From NCBI GenBank assembly GCA_902478765.1, contig CABSMN010000001.1, positions 1-28,044 on the forward strand: 28,044 bases of DNA, in the 5' to 3' direction. This stretch comes from an uncultured Collinsella sp. (GTDB taxonomy: Bacteria > Actinomycetota > Coriobacteriia > Coriobacteriales > Coriobacteriaceae). Position 1 is the first letter of the stretch. Every line of letters begins with the position of its first letter. A program made the translations under genes and the position numbers. The notes beneath the pieces are model-generated. The model did not search any database. It saw nothing but the letters and a program-made list of their open reading frames with translations, and was not told the DNA's origin. This document shows, piece by piece, positions 1-8,212 of this stretch.

Positions 1-47
1 GAGATGCAGCGTAGTCTCGTGGGCTCGGAGATGTGTATAAGAGACAG
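1..47 (+). other. Residual Illumina Nextera adapter and i7 index (artefact)
   Basis: Bases 14-47 match the 34-base Nextera read-2 transposase adapter, ending in the mosaic-end sequence AGATGTGTATAAGAGACAG. Bases 1-5 (GAGAT) match the end of the P7 oligo. Bases 6-13 (GCAGCGTA) sit exactly where the i7 index belongs and, from memory, correspond to Nextera XT index N721. This is untrimmed library sequence, not biology. Genomic sequence starts at about base 48. Confidence 0.97.
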
Positions 48-658
48 GCAGCAGCCTGAGCGGCCTCAAGCGCAGATTGGGCATCGCTGGATGCCTTCTG
101 GGCAGCGGCCAGAGCTTCGTCCTTGTCCGTCAGGTTCTTCTTGGCGGCATCGAGCGCGGCACGCGCGTCCTCAAGCGCCTTGACATCCGCATCGGCTTTG
201 TCCTGCGCAGCGCCCATCTGCTTTTCCAGCTCGGTTGAGGCAGCGGAAGCTGCAGCATCGCTTGCACCGCGGGCAGCATCATAGGCGCCCTGCGCCTGCT
301 GCTGGTTGGCAGCGGCAGCGTCGTAGGGAGCGGCGGCTGCTTCCAGATCGGCCTTGGCGGCAGCAGCTTTGGCGCGCGCCGCATCAACTGCAGCCTGCAG
401 ATCGGCGACCTTCTGAGCCGCAGACACAGCGCCCGCACCAGCACCGGCGGACGCAGCGCTCGTCAGCGGCGACATCACCGCAGCCGATGCACCCGCAACG
501 CCAACACCATCCGCGCCCTGTGCCACCGCGGTCAGCGGAGACAGCAGCGAGCCACCCGTCATGGCGATCGTCGCCGCGGCAACCGTCGCCATGCGCCCGG
601 CGGCCTTCGCCTTACCCGCAGCGCCGCCATTGATGTTCTTATTCACGTTCTTGCTCAT
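48..658 (-). CDS. Secreted alanine-rich coiled-coil protein, C-terminus cut by contig edge
   Basis: The frame is open from ATG at 658 to the adapter junction (about 203 codons) with no stop, so the gene is 3'-truncated by the end of the assembly. The first residues are basic (MSKNVNKN, then several K/R) and are followed by a hydrophobic alanine-rich stretch (ATVAAATIAMTGGSLL) ending near AVAQG, which looks like a Sec signal peptide. From about residue 80 onward the protein is almost wholly Ala/Lys/Asp/Glu/Gln in a helical heptad-like pattern (AAQKV, DLQAAVDAAR, ALEDARAALDAA), so a long coiled coil is expected. AAGGAA lies before the start. Such proteins are common at Gram-positive surfaces as stalks or peptidoglycan-hydrolase partners, but the deciding C-terminal domain is missing. 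I assign no function. Confidence 0.75.
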
Positions 659-779
659 TGCCGATTCCTTCCCACGATGAGCTGATGTTTGACACACATA
701 GTCGATCTAACGTGCCCCGCTAAAAAGAGGTGATAACGGGGTAGTTAAATCGGAGGAGTTGGAGACAAGCCCACATCCA

Positions 780-974
780 TCAGCGGATGCCGAGCTCATA
801 CTCCCGCTCGCGCTCAATATCATTCAGGTACTCATAATCTTCGGAGCCAAGCTCTGAATCATCTTGAGCGAACATGTAGTTCTCAGACTTAGAACAAATA
901 CTGTAACCGCAGATGGTATTGAGATCGATATGGTCGGTATTATCGTTGTAAAGGGGGAAAATTCTGCTGGTCAT
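780..974 (-). CDS. Small acidic hypothetical protein (64 aa)
   Basis: The ORF starts at ATG 974 with a GAGAGG ribosome-binding site nine bases upstream. An in-frame TTG at 980 would sit only about three bases from that site, so ATG is preferred. The product is acidic and rich in Asp, Glu, Tyr and Asn, ending in an E/R-rich helix (DIEREREYELGIR). It has no signal peptide, membrane segment or known motif. It lies downstream of the PIWI/helicase operon on the same strand, but 150 bases and a hairpin separate them. I do not recognise the family. Confidence 0.5.
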   Translation of the reverse strand: MTSRIFPLYNDNTDHIDLNTICGYSICSKSENYMFAQDDSELGSEDYEYLNDIEREREYELGIR

Positions 975-1015
975 GCTCAAGTACCTCTCAACATAAACTG
1001 AAAACTCGTTTGCTT

Positions 1016-1032
1016 GGTCTCTTTTTGAGACC
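1016..1032. other. Perfect 6-bp hairpin with T5 loop
   Basis: GGTCTC-TTTTT-GAGACC is a perfect 6-bp inverted repeat with a five-base T loop (A5 on the minus strand). It lies 95 bases beyond the end of the minus-strand operon at 1128 and just before the small gene at 974. No T tract follows the stem on either strand, so it is not a canonical intrinsic terminator. It may still mark a transcript end or processing site. Confidence 0.4.
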
Positions 1033-1127
1033 CCATCTGATGTGCTATGGCTGCAGTATATGTTCTCGCCTTTTACAATGCAAGCATAATTTCAAAAAGT
1101 TCTAGGAGCGATAATTGCGCAACACCA

Positions 1128-3023
1128 TCACTTGCCGCCACCGCCATCCCCCACCGCGCCCTCACGCGCAGCGCACTCGTTGAGATACTTGACCGGAATC
1201 GGCCACACGGACGGAGCCTTATAGCGCGAAAGGCCCATGTTGGCCAGCTGAACCAACAACTCGGACAAATCATCGCCTCCGAGTATCTCAATCGAACGCA
1301 CGTGAATCGCAGTCGCCATATCCTCCTGGGTGCCGTTGTTGACGCCCACAAAATAGCAAGCCCTGCCCGCGCGCTCGAACGTTCCAATGCCGTAATAAGG
1401 CGAGTTGTAGCTCTCGAAAATCTCTTTCTTACGCCCCGCCTTGCCCGCGAGCTGATGCTCGCCCACCAGAGCCATAAAGTTGTTGGAAAACGTCGTCAGT
1501 CCCGTATCCCGCACGCGCGCAAGCATAGACCGCCCGTTCGCATGCACGTCAAAGACATAGGCGCCCTTATCGAGTTTGCCGTCCGCGGTCAGCAGATCGA
1601 GCTCCATCTCGTCCTCGGGACCATCCTCTGCCGAATGTGAGGCATAGCGCATGCCCCCATCCGTGCCAATCGTCAACGTAGCGATACGCGAATCCAGCTC
1701 AATCTTGTCCTTTGCTTTATGCGGCACATCGACTAAGCCACACACCGTCACCGACTCAATATCCAAAGCGTCAAGATCAAACGCCGTCACCCACTCGTCG
1801 ACAACATCCTGCTTTACCAGTAGTTCTTTGAGCATGGCACCCAGGATCGCCTCTTGCGCATTGCGATCCTTTTGCCTTGGCGCAACTTTAAACAGTGGCT
1901 CGCACACATCCGGCGTCACGTGCTGTTCCACCACGCCAACATGTAAGGCATAGCCGTCGTCCTCAGCAACCTCATTGGGCACAACGACAAGGTTCAGCGC
2001 CCGCGAATCCACGGTCCTTCCGCCATACGATGCGCGAACGCCCCACGAGGAATCGTTAAGTCGATCGGCCAGCCGGCGCGCCACTTCGGAAAGCCCATTA
2101 CGCGCAAACGACACCACGATTCGCTGCCCCGCCATGCGCTCCGCAACCACGCGCGCGTACTCATCACCCTTGAGCACCTCGTAGAAACTCTTACGCGGGT
2201 ATTCCATGAGCATCACCCGGGCGAAGTCGCTGTAACGGCGCTCGAGAATCTGCAGCTCTCGATACAGAATGCCCTTCTTGGTATAGGCGACCTTGTCCGC
2301 CTGGGCCGAGAACGTCAGATCACGGCGCTTGGACGGCTTGTCGCCCTTGGCTCGGCGCAGGATGTACTCGTCTTTTTGTTCGTGGGCAAGCACCATCGTC
2401 GCCACGGGCGATAGCCTGTAGCCCACTTGGCTCTTAATCTTTTCGAGCTCTTTCTCGTCACCTTGTGCCCTGCCAATAAGCACACGGCGCTTGGTAAACG
2501 TCCGAATCTTAAGATCGAAGGTGCAATCCTCATCGATAACGATTTCAACCGTTTCGATCTTGGCAGGTCCCCTTCCGTCGCTTTCGACAGCATCGCGGCG
2601 GGCACCCTTGGCGCTAATGACATACAGGTGCCCGGTGTCATTGGGAACTTCGTCCTCAATCCCCTCAAACTGAGAGCAGGAGTTGAACAGCAAACGGAGC
2701 GCAACGTAATCGTCCAACTCGTTCCAATTAGTTTTAATCGGAACCACTTGCTCCCGATAAAGCGAGGCATTAAGGTCGCCCGTCTGCACGCCCGCTTTGA
2801 CCATCAGAAAGACGCGGTTGTCTGCAAGCTGCGTGAGCGCGACGACCTTGCCCGTCTGGCACACATCGGCCATAAAGTTTGCCACGGCATGCTTGCCCGC
2901 ATCGCCAACGTTGCACCAAAAGACCGAGTAACGCTCCTCGGCAGCCGCCGCATCGAGCTGCAACACGAGCTCGGACACAGCGATGTCTCCCAGACCGCAC
3001 GGCTGGCTATGCTTCGATTGCAC
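1128..3023 (-). CDS. Probable divergent prokaryotic PIWI protein (pPIWI-RE-like), 631 aa
   Basis: Seen: the GTG start at 3023 lies inside the end of the helicase gene, 17 bases upstream of that gene's last base, with GGAGG nine bases before it, so translation is coupled. Around residues 300-355 there is a Rossmann-like alternation (QRIVVSFARNGLSEVARRL then LNLVVVPNE) that could be a MID domain. It is followed by VVEQHVTPD and, near residues 391-405, AILGAMLKELLVKQDVV. The C-terminus has a strand-rich part (RIATLTIGTDGGMRY near 445-457, YYGIGTF, ACYFVGVNNG) and ends with SVWPIPVKYLNECA (about 604-617), like the closing Pro-rich helix of PIWI domains. Known: pPIWI-RE proteins carry a leucine-rich ELLxK segment at the MID-PIWI junction and occur with DinG-like helicases and restriction-endonuclease-fold proteins. 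Inferred: this is a short member of that class; the family is normally longer. Identification is by remembered motif shape only. I cannot place the RNase H catalytic acids, so an inactive PIWI is possible. Confidence 0.5.
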   Translation of the reverse strand: MQSKHSQPCGLGDIAVSELVLQLDAAAAEERYSVFWCNVGDAGKHAVANFMADVCQTGKVVALTQLADNRVFLMVKAGVQTGDLNASLYREQVVPIKTNWNELDDYVALRLLFNSCSQFEGIEDEVPNDTGHLYVISAKGARRDAVESDGRGPAKIETVEIVIDEDCTFDLKIRTFTKRRVLIGRAQGDEKELEKIKSQVGYRLSPVATMVLAHEQKDEYILRRAKGDKPSKRRDLTFSAQADKVAYTKKGILYRELQILERRYSDFARVMLMEYPRKSFYEVLKGDEYARVVAERMAGQRIVVSFARNGLSEVARRLADRLNDSSWGVRASYGGRTVDSRALNLVVVPNEVAEDDGYALHVGVVEQHVTPDVCEPLFKVAPRQKDRNAQEAILGAMLKELLVKQDVVDEWVTAFDLDALDIESVTVCGLVDVPHKAKDKIELDSRIATLTIGTDGGMRYASHSAEDGPEDEMELDLLTADGKLDKGAYVFDVHANGRSMLARVRDTGLTTFSNNFMALVGEHQLAGKAGRKKEIFESYNSPYYGIGTFERAGRACYFVGVNNGTQEDMATAIHVRSIEILGGDDLSELLVQLANMGLSRYKAPSVWPIPVKYLNECAAREGAVGDGGGGK

Positions 3024-6000
3024 GGCCGATCGCCTCCATCATCTCCAGCTTGATTGCTCCATCAGCTGCCATATAGGGGAAGGAGAACACCATCCCCTCG
3101 TCATCGATTGGCTTTTGGCGGAGCTCCAGCGCCGCTTCATCGGCCAAAACATTTACGATCAGCAGGCGCTTCGCCCCCACTTTTTGAGCCTTGGCCTTAA
3201 AGCGCTCGGCATCCGTGGTCTCGCCGTCGTTGCGCCTGTAGGCCTCATAGGCGCCGATACGATAGTGCTTAAAGTCGATCCACACCCCGGTCTTGTTGCC
3301 AGCGGCATCGAGCACCTCAAAATCGCCGCCCGTCTCGGCATGGGCCGCATCACCACGAGCAAGCGAATAACGCCCGTCGTAATACGCCTCGAAGATGGCC
3401 CTGCCGGCAGACTCGCCCAGTTCTCCCAGGTACACCGCCTGGAACATGTAGGGCGTCATGTGCACCGTCGCCGCCGGCTGCAGCGTCGCGGGCACCCCGT
3501 CACGCGACCAGCGCTCGCGCACCTCGCGAATTGAGAGCAGCTCGGGCACGCGGGCCGCCGCCTGGCTTACCTGGCGAACCTTCGCACCCTTAAAGCCCTC
3601 GTTATAGCGGCAGTACTCCTCCAGGCGGGCAGCAATCTGCTCGACAGGCTCACCGTCATAGCTGGGAAATTCAAAGTGCGGCACCTTGCACGCACCGCCT
3701 TCTGCATACGCATAACCGCTCGTGGCATACGGCATACGCAACGCGGTGCTTCGGCGCGCCGGATAGCTCGCGAGATCCTCCCACGGCAGGCAAAAATGAT
3801 GCAGATAGAAGTCGCGCTCATCGTCAAAGGCGGCAAGATCCTCCATCCCAGCATTAAGCGAAGTGACTTTCCATGCCAACTTCTCATGCTTTTGCCGGGC
3901 AAGATTGTTCTTAAAGGCGGCAAGATTCTGCTGCTTATCGGCAGCGTGGTCTTTATCATCCGCCATATGATTGTTAGCAGCTGAGCAAGCACCAACCACT
4001 TGCTCAAGCTCGTAGCCCATCGGCAAATCATGTAAGAAGGAGAAGTTGCAATCGTTCGCAATTTCGCGATCGAGCATCACCCGTACGCGGGGCATCTTTA
4101 CGCTCGTGCGCATCAGGCGGCCCACGGCCTGCGCCACAATGCGAGCACCTTCGACCTGATAAGAGAGGGTATTGCGAACCGGCAGATTCCGTTTGGTGCC
4201 AGACAGCAGCAGCCGTACGTTATGACGCTTTTCGGTAAACGGGACCTCTCCGCGCGCCACCAACTCTTCCTGTTCAACCACACCCGTCAACGCCTGCTGG
4301 ACAAATTTCGCCGAGCCAATCTCGACTTCCGACGTCAAACGGCTCGTAGGCGACTCAATGTACAGGAAGTCCAGGTCCATCTTGGGACGGCGGTCGGCAT
4401 CCTCGAAGCCACAATCAACCTGTCGCACCGTGCGACACAAGCTTTCCGGTACCTTGTATTTAAGATTCTTGGAAAAGCCACCAGCCGACAAATTGATGAA
4501 CATCAGGGTCGGCTGGCCCATCTCGAGACGGTTTTGAGCGTCGCCCCAACCGGTATCCCATTCTGCAGCGTTAAAGCACGGCACCATATCCTTGGCCTCC
4601 TCGAGCGACTTCTCGTACGACGCCTCGGGGCTCTTAACGTTCCTAATCACCAGCTCGGCAACGATTTCTCGGGCAAGGTCCAGCGCCAAACTATTAAAGT
4701 CGCCATGGTTTCCCATGTGGCGCATCGTAAAGATGGCTCCTGCCTGATGCTCGTTGCGTGCAACGCCACGTGCCCAGGTGCTCACGGCAACGAGTGTCTT
4801 GCTTAGGCGCTTCAGTTCAAACTCGATGCTCTTGACGTCGCTTGTGCCCACCCTGTCGGCGATCTTTAAACGCAGACGCACTGCAAGCCCTTCACTCACA
4901 CCGACCTGGTCAAAGAACTCCATCACGCGCTCATACGTCTCGTCGGGCGATACGATGGCCCCACCAAAGGCGCCACCGGCCAACGCTGCCATACCGGCAA
5001 GATTCTTGTCTTCGTCAACCCAAGCAACGTCAACGTCGTACGTCTTTGCCGCCTGTTTGTTAAACAGCTTGGTCTGTCGAACGATCTCTTGGTTGAGCTC
5101 GCCGATCCACGCATCCTTACGAACCACGCCGTGAACCTCGTCGAGGTAATCCAGGTTAAAGTTCTTTACGGTCGATGCGCTCCAAGTTGCGCTCATGCAC
5201 ACGCAGGGTGCCTTGGCAGCAATGGAGGCCAAGTACGCCTCGGGCATGCGCTCAATGCCATGGCTGGTTAGGTGCGTGGTAAACATGTGGTCGAGCGTGG
5301 TTTCCATCACCAGGTAGCCGACGCCACGCGCATACATCGAGTCGTCGGCTGCATCAATATCGTCGTTCTTACGGTTCTTAAAGAACAGCGCCATCATCAA
5401 CGAATCCCAAAAATACTTCTCGTTGGTCTGATCGTTCCTAATGCCCAGCGCATCGATGATGTTCTTGCGCGAAAGATCGTCTTTGTACGAAATGCTGCCG
5501 TAATACAGGCTGTCCATAAGCGCAGCGCAGCGGCCGAGATGACCCACCGCCATCCTGACGATACCGCGAGCTCGGCGCACCGCCTTGTTGACTGTTGGCT
5601 GTCCATTCGCCCCATGAGCCGTAATCATATTGTGGGTACCGCTCTCATTGAGCTTGTAACGCAACGGGTTTATCGAGTTGTCACCCACCGAGATATCGTC
5701 ACTGCCAAACAGATGTCGACCGAAGAGTTGCCCTTCTTTCGCCTCATCAGACAGCGCAAAAGGCAGACGTAGCTTCATCTCCTTAATGCAAGAGGCAAGC
5801 GCCTTTTGAATATTCTCGGCATCCTTTGCGATTTCTTCGGCAGCTTCCTCTACGCTCGCTCGCGAAACCCTGCTCCTCTCGGCATTCGACCCCTTGTGAT
5901 CACCCGACGTGGAAGCGTGCGTGTAGACCGCCATCCATTGGTCTCGATTTCCTAGCAGCAAGGGGTCCACCACGCCGCCGTTAAAATGACGATCAAGGAT

Positions 6001-6939
6001 GCGCAGCACCTCATCCGGCTGAAACGTCACGGGGTCGTCCGTCAGCGTCGACAGCATATCGGACTTCATATGATCGATTTCGTCAAAGATAAACATGCTC
6101 TTCTCGGCGGCTGACGCATTAAAAAGCACAACTCTCGCACCGGTCACCGTATCAATTGTGTTGACGAGCTTTTGAGGCGTGCACGCAATCACATGTGGCA
6201 TGCTCTCGTCGTTGAGTAGCGCAGATGGCCAAATCTGAGGGATTATCTCCATGCCACGCGTGATGTTTTTAAGCTCGCAACTCACTGCCCAACGCAAGCT
6301 CGCATCAGCTAACGACAGCTTCTCCCACAGGCTGGGGGTCAGACAGTCGGCAACGCTTCCCAGGCTTTTCTTTGTATCAAGAATGTGCAAAAGGTTATCG
6401 GCAACCTCCATAGCGTTACGCCACGCCCGCTTAATGACGCGATAAGAGTTCTCATCATCTGCTTCGATGGGACACGGAATTTTGCGCACACCCACGGCAC
6501 CCTTGCCGCGGGTGGCCTCGATCCAATGCAGGATGTTCTCACCCGCGCGCGGTAGATCGAACACCATACGTGCCGCATCTTCGCAATCCATGCCCTGATC
6601 AGCCAGCAGCTGGCGCACGCTTGCAACATAGTTGTCGCGGTTGTCCTTGCCCGGCACCACAAACACCAAGGTACGGCGGCCGGGGCATTTGTTAAAACAC
6701 CCCGACTCATCCCAGCCGCCGGCAATTAGATCAGCCGTGACCTGCTCGGCCGTATAGTTTTTACCCGAGCCGGTCGTGGCGCCCAAAAAGTACAGACCGT
6801 TGTTGTCCTGGTCCTGGGGGACAAGCAGCGCACGCTCAAAAAACTCGCGCATCGCCTTTTGGCGCGCAAGATAGGGAGCAAGCTCCTTGTCGCCCGCAGA
6901 CGACGGACTCGATTGACAGTTCAGTTCCCACGTTGCCAT
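3007..6939 (-). CDS. SF2 (DinG/XPD-like) helicase fused to C-terminal PD-(D/E)XK nuclease domain, 1310 aa
   Basis: Start ATG 6939 has GGAGG seven bases upstream; the TTG at 6945 is too close to the site. Visible motifs: Walker A GATTGSGKN (residues 53-61), Walker B FIFDEIDH (about 283-290), motif III SATW (about 582), and motif VI QAVGRLMRT (about 936-944) followed by VRVMLDREI, the arrangement of XPD/Rad3/DinG-type SF2 helicases. The last 170 residues change character: YLGELGESAGRAIFEAYYDG, FEVLD, then VWIDFKHY (about 1218-1225) and KRLLIVNVL, which fits a restriction-endonuclease fold with the acid, D-x-K and strand pattern. A cytoplasmic nucleic-acid translocase and nuclease is expected. 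The closely coupled downstream gene looks PIWI-like, and the trio helicase, nuclease and PIWI matches the pPIWI-RE defence operon, here with two components fused. No iron-sulfur cysteine cluster was identified. Helicase assignment is firm; the nuclease is likely; the system name is inferred. Confidence 0.85.
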   Translation of the reverse strand: MATWELNCQSSPSSAGDKELAPYLARQKAMREFFERALLVPQDQDNNGLYFLGATTGSGKNYTAEQVTADLIAGGWDESGCFNKCPGRRTLVFVVPGKDNRDNYVASVRQLLADQGMDCEDAARMVFDLPRAGENILHWIEATRGKGAVGVRKIPCPIEADDENSYRVIKRAWRNAMEVADNLLHILDTKKSLGSVADCLTPSLWEKLSLADASLRWAVSCELKNITRGMEIIPQIWPSALLNDESMPHVIACTPQKLVNTIDTVTGARVVLFNASAAEKSMFIFDEIDHMKSDMLSTLTDDPVTFQPDEVLRILDRHFNGGVVDPLLLGNRDQWMAVYTHASTSGDHKGSNAERSRVSRASVEEAAEEIAKDAENIQKALASCIKEMKLRLPFALSDEAKEGQLFGRHLFGSDDISVGDNSINPLRYKLNESGTHNMITAHGANGQPTVNKAVRRARGIVRMAVGHLGRCAALMDSLYYGSISYKDDLSRKNIIDALGIRNDQTNEKYFWDSLMMALFFKNRKNDDIDAADDSMYARGVGYLVMETTLDHMFTTHLTSHGIERMPEAYLASIAAKAPCVCMSATWSASTVKNFNLDYLDEVHGVVRKDAWIGELNQEIVRQTKLFNKQAAKTYDVDVAWVDEDKNLAGMAALAGGAFGGAIVSPDETYERVMEFFDQVGVSEGLAVRLRLKIADRVGTSDVKSIEFELKRLSKTLVAVSTWARGVARNEHQAGAIFTMRHMGNHGDFNSLALDLAREIVAELVIRNVKSPEASYEKSLEEAKDMVPCFNAAEWDTGWGDAQNRLEMGQPTLMFINLSAGGFSKNLKYKVPESLCRTVRQVDCGFEDADRRPKMDLDFLYIESPTSRLTSEVEIGSAKFVQQALTGVVEQEELVARGEVPFTEKRHNVRLLLSGTKRNLPVRNTLSYQVEGARIVAQAVGRLMRTSVKMPRVRVMLDREIANDCNFSFLHDLPMGYELEQVVGACSAANNHMADDKDHAADKQQNLAAFKNNLARQKHEKLAWKVTSLNAGMEDLAAFDDERDFYLHHFCLPWEDLASYPARRSTALRMPYATSGYAYAEGGACKVPHFEFPSYDGEPVEQIAARLEEYCRYNEGFKGAKVRQVSQAAARVPELLSIREVRERWSRDGVPATLQPAATVHMTPYMFQAVYLGELGESAGRAIFEAYYDGRYSLARGDAAHAETGGDFEVLDAAGNKTGVWIDFKHYRIGAYEAYRRNDGETTDAERFKAKAQKVGAKRLLIVNVLADEAALELRQKPIDDEGMVFSFPYMAADGAIKLEMMEAIGRAIEA

Positions 6940-7018
6940 GGTCAAACCTCCGATTTAGTTGTTACATGTGTTGAATACCATCCCATGCGGACAAAAACTC
7001 ACGCAGGGCGGTTGAGGG

Positions 7019-7064
7019 AGCGGCGTTCATGCCGCTAGAGAAAAGGAAAGAAAGGAAAAAGAAA
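7019..7064. other. Hairpin plus 28-base purine tract upstream of the helicase operon
   Basis: AGCGGC-GTTCAT-GCCGCT (7019-7036) is a perfect 6-bp stem. It abuts an unbroken purine run at 7037-7064, mostly A with scattered G. It lies about 80 bases upstream of the helicase start, in the stretch that must hold the operon promoter. I could not identify a convincing -35/-10 pair. The order of hairpin and tract is wrong for a terminator on either strand. Confidence 0.35.
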
Positions 7065-7074
7065 CAGTCGGCGA

Positions 7075-7161
7075 CTACTCACACGAAGCGAGCAGTTTCC
7101 TAAGATCGCACTCCAACGCCTCGCGCTCTTCAACGTCGTTCACTGCAAGGGCGACATGCAT
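7075..7161 (-). CDS. Very small ORF or gene tail (28 aa)
   Basis: The ORF reads MHVALAVNDVEEREALECD then a basic/hydrophobic helix ending LLASCE, with codon use like the neighbouring genes. An AGGTG lies upstream of ATG 7161. The composition is that of a real helical protein end. It could be a tiny gene or the C-terminal remnant of a larger gene, since the frame is open further upstream but reads implausibly there. It is divergent from the ORF at 7190. Confidence 0.25.
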   Translation of the reverse strand: MHVALAVNDVEEREALECDLRKLLASCE

Positions 7162-7189
7162 CAGGGACACCTCGCACGGAGACGCGCTC

Positions 7190-7348
7190 GTGCAACTTGC
7201 CCCAATGGACCTCCGAAGCATGACCGTGCCCGTTCCCGGGCAAGCGGAACAGGAGCGCCATGCGCAAGAATACAAGGCGAAACAGCGCGCCTACGAGGAC
7301 GTCCTTAAGCAGGCGGAACATTACGCCGCGAGCAAGGGGACGATGTAG
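7190..7348 (+). CDS. Small charged helical hypothetical protein (52 aa)
   Basis: GTG at 7190 has GGAGA seven bases upstream; an internal ATG at 7205 would give 47 aa without a clear site. The second half is a charged helix (QAEQERHAQEYKAKQRAYED, then VLKQAEHYAASKGTM) with normal codon use. A perfect 14-bp inverted repeat starts eight bases after the stop, which is where a transcript end would be expected and supports the ORF being expressed. No family recognised. The opposite-strand ORFs here (Cys/Arg-rich) are less protein-like. Confidence 0.4.
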   Translation: MQLAPMDLRSMTVPVPGQAEQERHAQEYKAKQRAYEDVLKQAEHYAASKGTM

Positions 7349-7356
7349 CGACTGGG

Positions 7357-7396
7357 GTCGGCAGGCTGTCCGGATTTTTGCCGACAGCCTGCCGAC
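7357..7396. terminator. Perfect 14-bp inverted repeat between convergent genes
   Basis: GTCGGCAGGCTGTC (7357-7370) and its exact complement GACAGCCTGCCGAC (7383-7396) flank a 12-base loop containing TTTTT. It lies between the plus-strand ORF ending at 7348 and the minus-strand gene ending at 7421, the position of a bidirectional terminator. No T tract follows either arm, so an alternative role such as an RNA-stabilising or recombination hairpin remains open. Confidence 0.55.
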
Positions 7397-7420
7397 CAGG
7401 CGCGCCGTTCAGCACAGCAG

Positions 7421-8041
7421 CTAAAGATTGCCATCAGACTTTGCACTGGCCCTAGCTGCCTCTTCGTTCTCAATCAAATTCCTGACCGCTGTATAGGCGT
7501 CATACGTGGCGTCTTCGATCTTATCCAGGGCATCCGGGTCATGCATGCCCCCGCCTTCTTGGAGTTTCTGGGTCAAAAACCAGGCAGCAGTGAGCAGGTT
7601 GTCAACGTCCTCAACATCCAACTGATCAATCGAATACGCACTATCGTGGAGCCCCAGCAAATATGAGCTGGCGACGCGGATGGCCTTACTTACATATGGC
7701 TCAAGGTCGTATTGGGGGTAGCGGGCATCGAGGGCTGTTAAAGGATCGGTCGGCTCAACCCAATAGAGCATCGTTGCGCTCTCGCGCTTCTCCAGCGGAT
7801 ACTGCTCGACCGCCTTTTCCCAGCTTACATACCAGGGATTATCGTCATCCTCTGCAAGCGATTTGCAGTAATAAAGTGCCGTAACAGCACTTGCGCAAGA
7901 ATAGTAATGACGCGCCCTGCTCTTCTTGAACTCATCGTTCAGCTCGTCGTTGTAAAACAGCTCCGCCTCCATGACCAGGAACGGACCGTCATCGTTCGTA
8001 ATGCTCATGGGGTAGCTGTTGCACTCATCGTCCGGATACAT
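7421..8041 (-). CDS. Hypothetical acidic cytoplasmic protein (206 aa)
   Basis: I chose ATG 8041 because GGAG lies five bases upstream, and because the longer in-frame extension reads through a decayed gene fragment and a hairpin repeat. The protein is acidic and Tyr/Trp-rich (MYPDDECN, LYYCKSLAEDDDNPWYVSW, VEPTDPLTALDARYPQYDLE) with two long helical stretches, one near SKAIRVASSYLLGLHD and one near VEDVDNLLTAAWFLTQKLQ. No signal peptide, membrane segment or catalytic motif is visible. The context (duplicated neighbour fragments, a membrane protein and another small soluble protein upstream on the same strand) would suit an immunity or effector locus, but this is only an inference from layout. 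Confidence 0.6.
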   Translation of the reverse strand: MYPDDECNSYPMSITNDDGPFLVMEAELFYNDELNDEFKKSRARHYYSCASAVTALYYCKSLAEDDDNPWYVSWEKAVEQYPLEKRESATMLYWVEPTDPLTALDARYPQYDLEPYVSKAIRVASSYLLGLHDSAYSIDQLDVEDVDNLLTAAWFLTQKLQEGGGMHDPDALDKIEDATYDAYTAVRNLIENEEAARASAKSDGNL

Positions 8042-8061
8042 TTTGTCTCCAATCAACCGTT

Positions 8062-8118
8062 CGGACACATTTACAAGCAATATCGAAATCGCGCTCATGC
8101 GGAAAATTGTCGTCCTCA
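8062..8118 (-). pseudogene. Decayed copy of the 3' end of the 9151-9477 gene
   Basis: This 57-base stretch differs at 8 positions from 9143-9199, which holds the last codons of the 108-aa gene and a few bases beyond. Translated in the matching frame it reads EDDNFPHERDFDIAC against EDDNSPRERGFDIAC in the intact gene, but the stop TAA has become AAA. The 5' part of the copy is gone. It is best explained as the remnant of a tandem duplication of the small gene. Confidence 0.65.
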
Positions 8119-8125
8119 CACCAAT

Positions 8126-8162
8126 CTGCAAGTTTTTCTCATCGCATGAAAAGAACTTGCGA
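8126..8162. repeat. Imperfect palindromic repeat, copy 1
   Basis: GCAAGTTTTTCTCAT (8128-8142), loop CGC, then ATGAAAAGAACTTGC (8146-8160): a 15-bp stem with two mismatched positions. It shares CCAATCTGCAAG and most of the stem with the copy at 11815-11854 and is followed directly by a second copy at 8166. Confidence 0.7.
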
Positions 8163-8165
8163 TTT

Positions 8166-8201
8166 CTGCAAGTTTTTCTCACGCTGCAATAAGAACTCGC
8201 A
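8166..8201. repeat. Imperfect palindromic repeat, copy 2
   Basis: CTGCAAGTTTTTCTCACGC with right arm AAGAACTCGCA. The left half is identical to copy 1 over 15 bases. It sits 11 bases downstream of the stop of the membrane protein gene at 8213 (minus strand), so it may serve as its 3' hairpin. Confidence 0.65.
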
Positions 8202-8212
8202 TGGTCGCGCCG

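Noticed and set aside
7130..7321. 63-aa minus-strand ORF with hydrophobic start
   Set aside because: It is antisense to the better-supported ORF at 7190-7348 and its hydrophobicity comes from complementing Lys/Gln/Ala codons.
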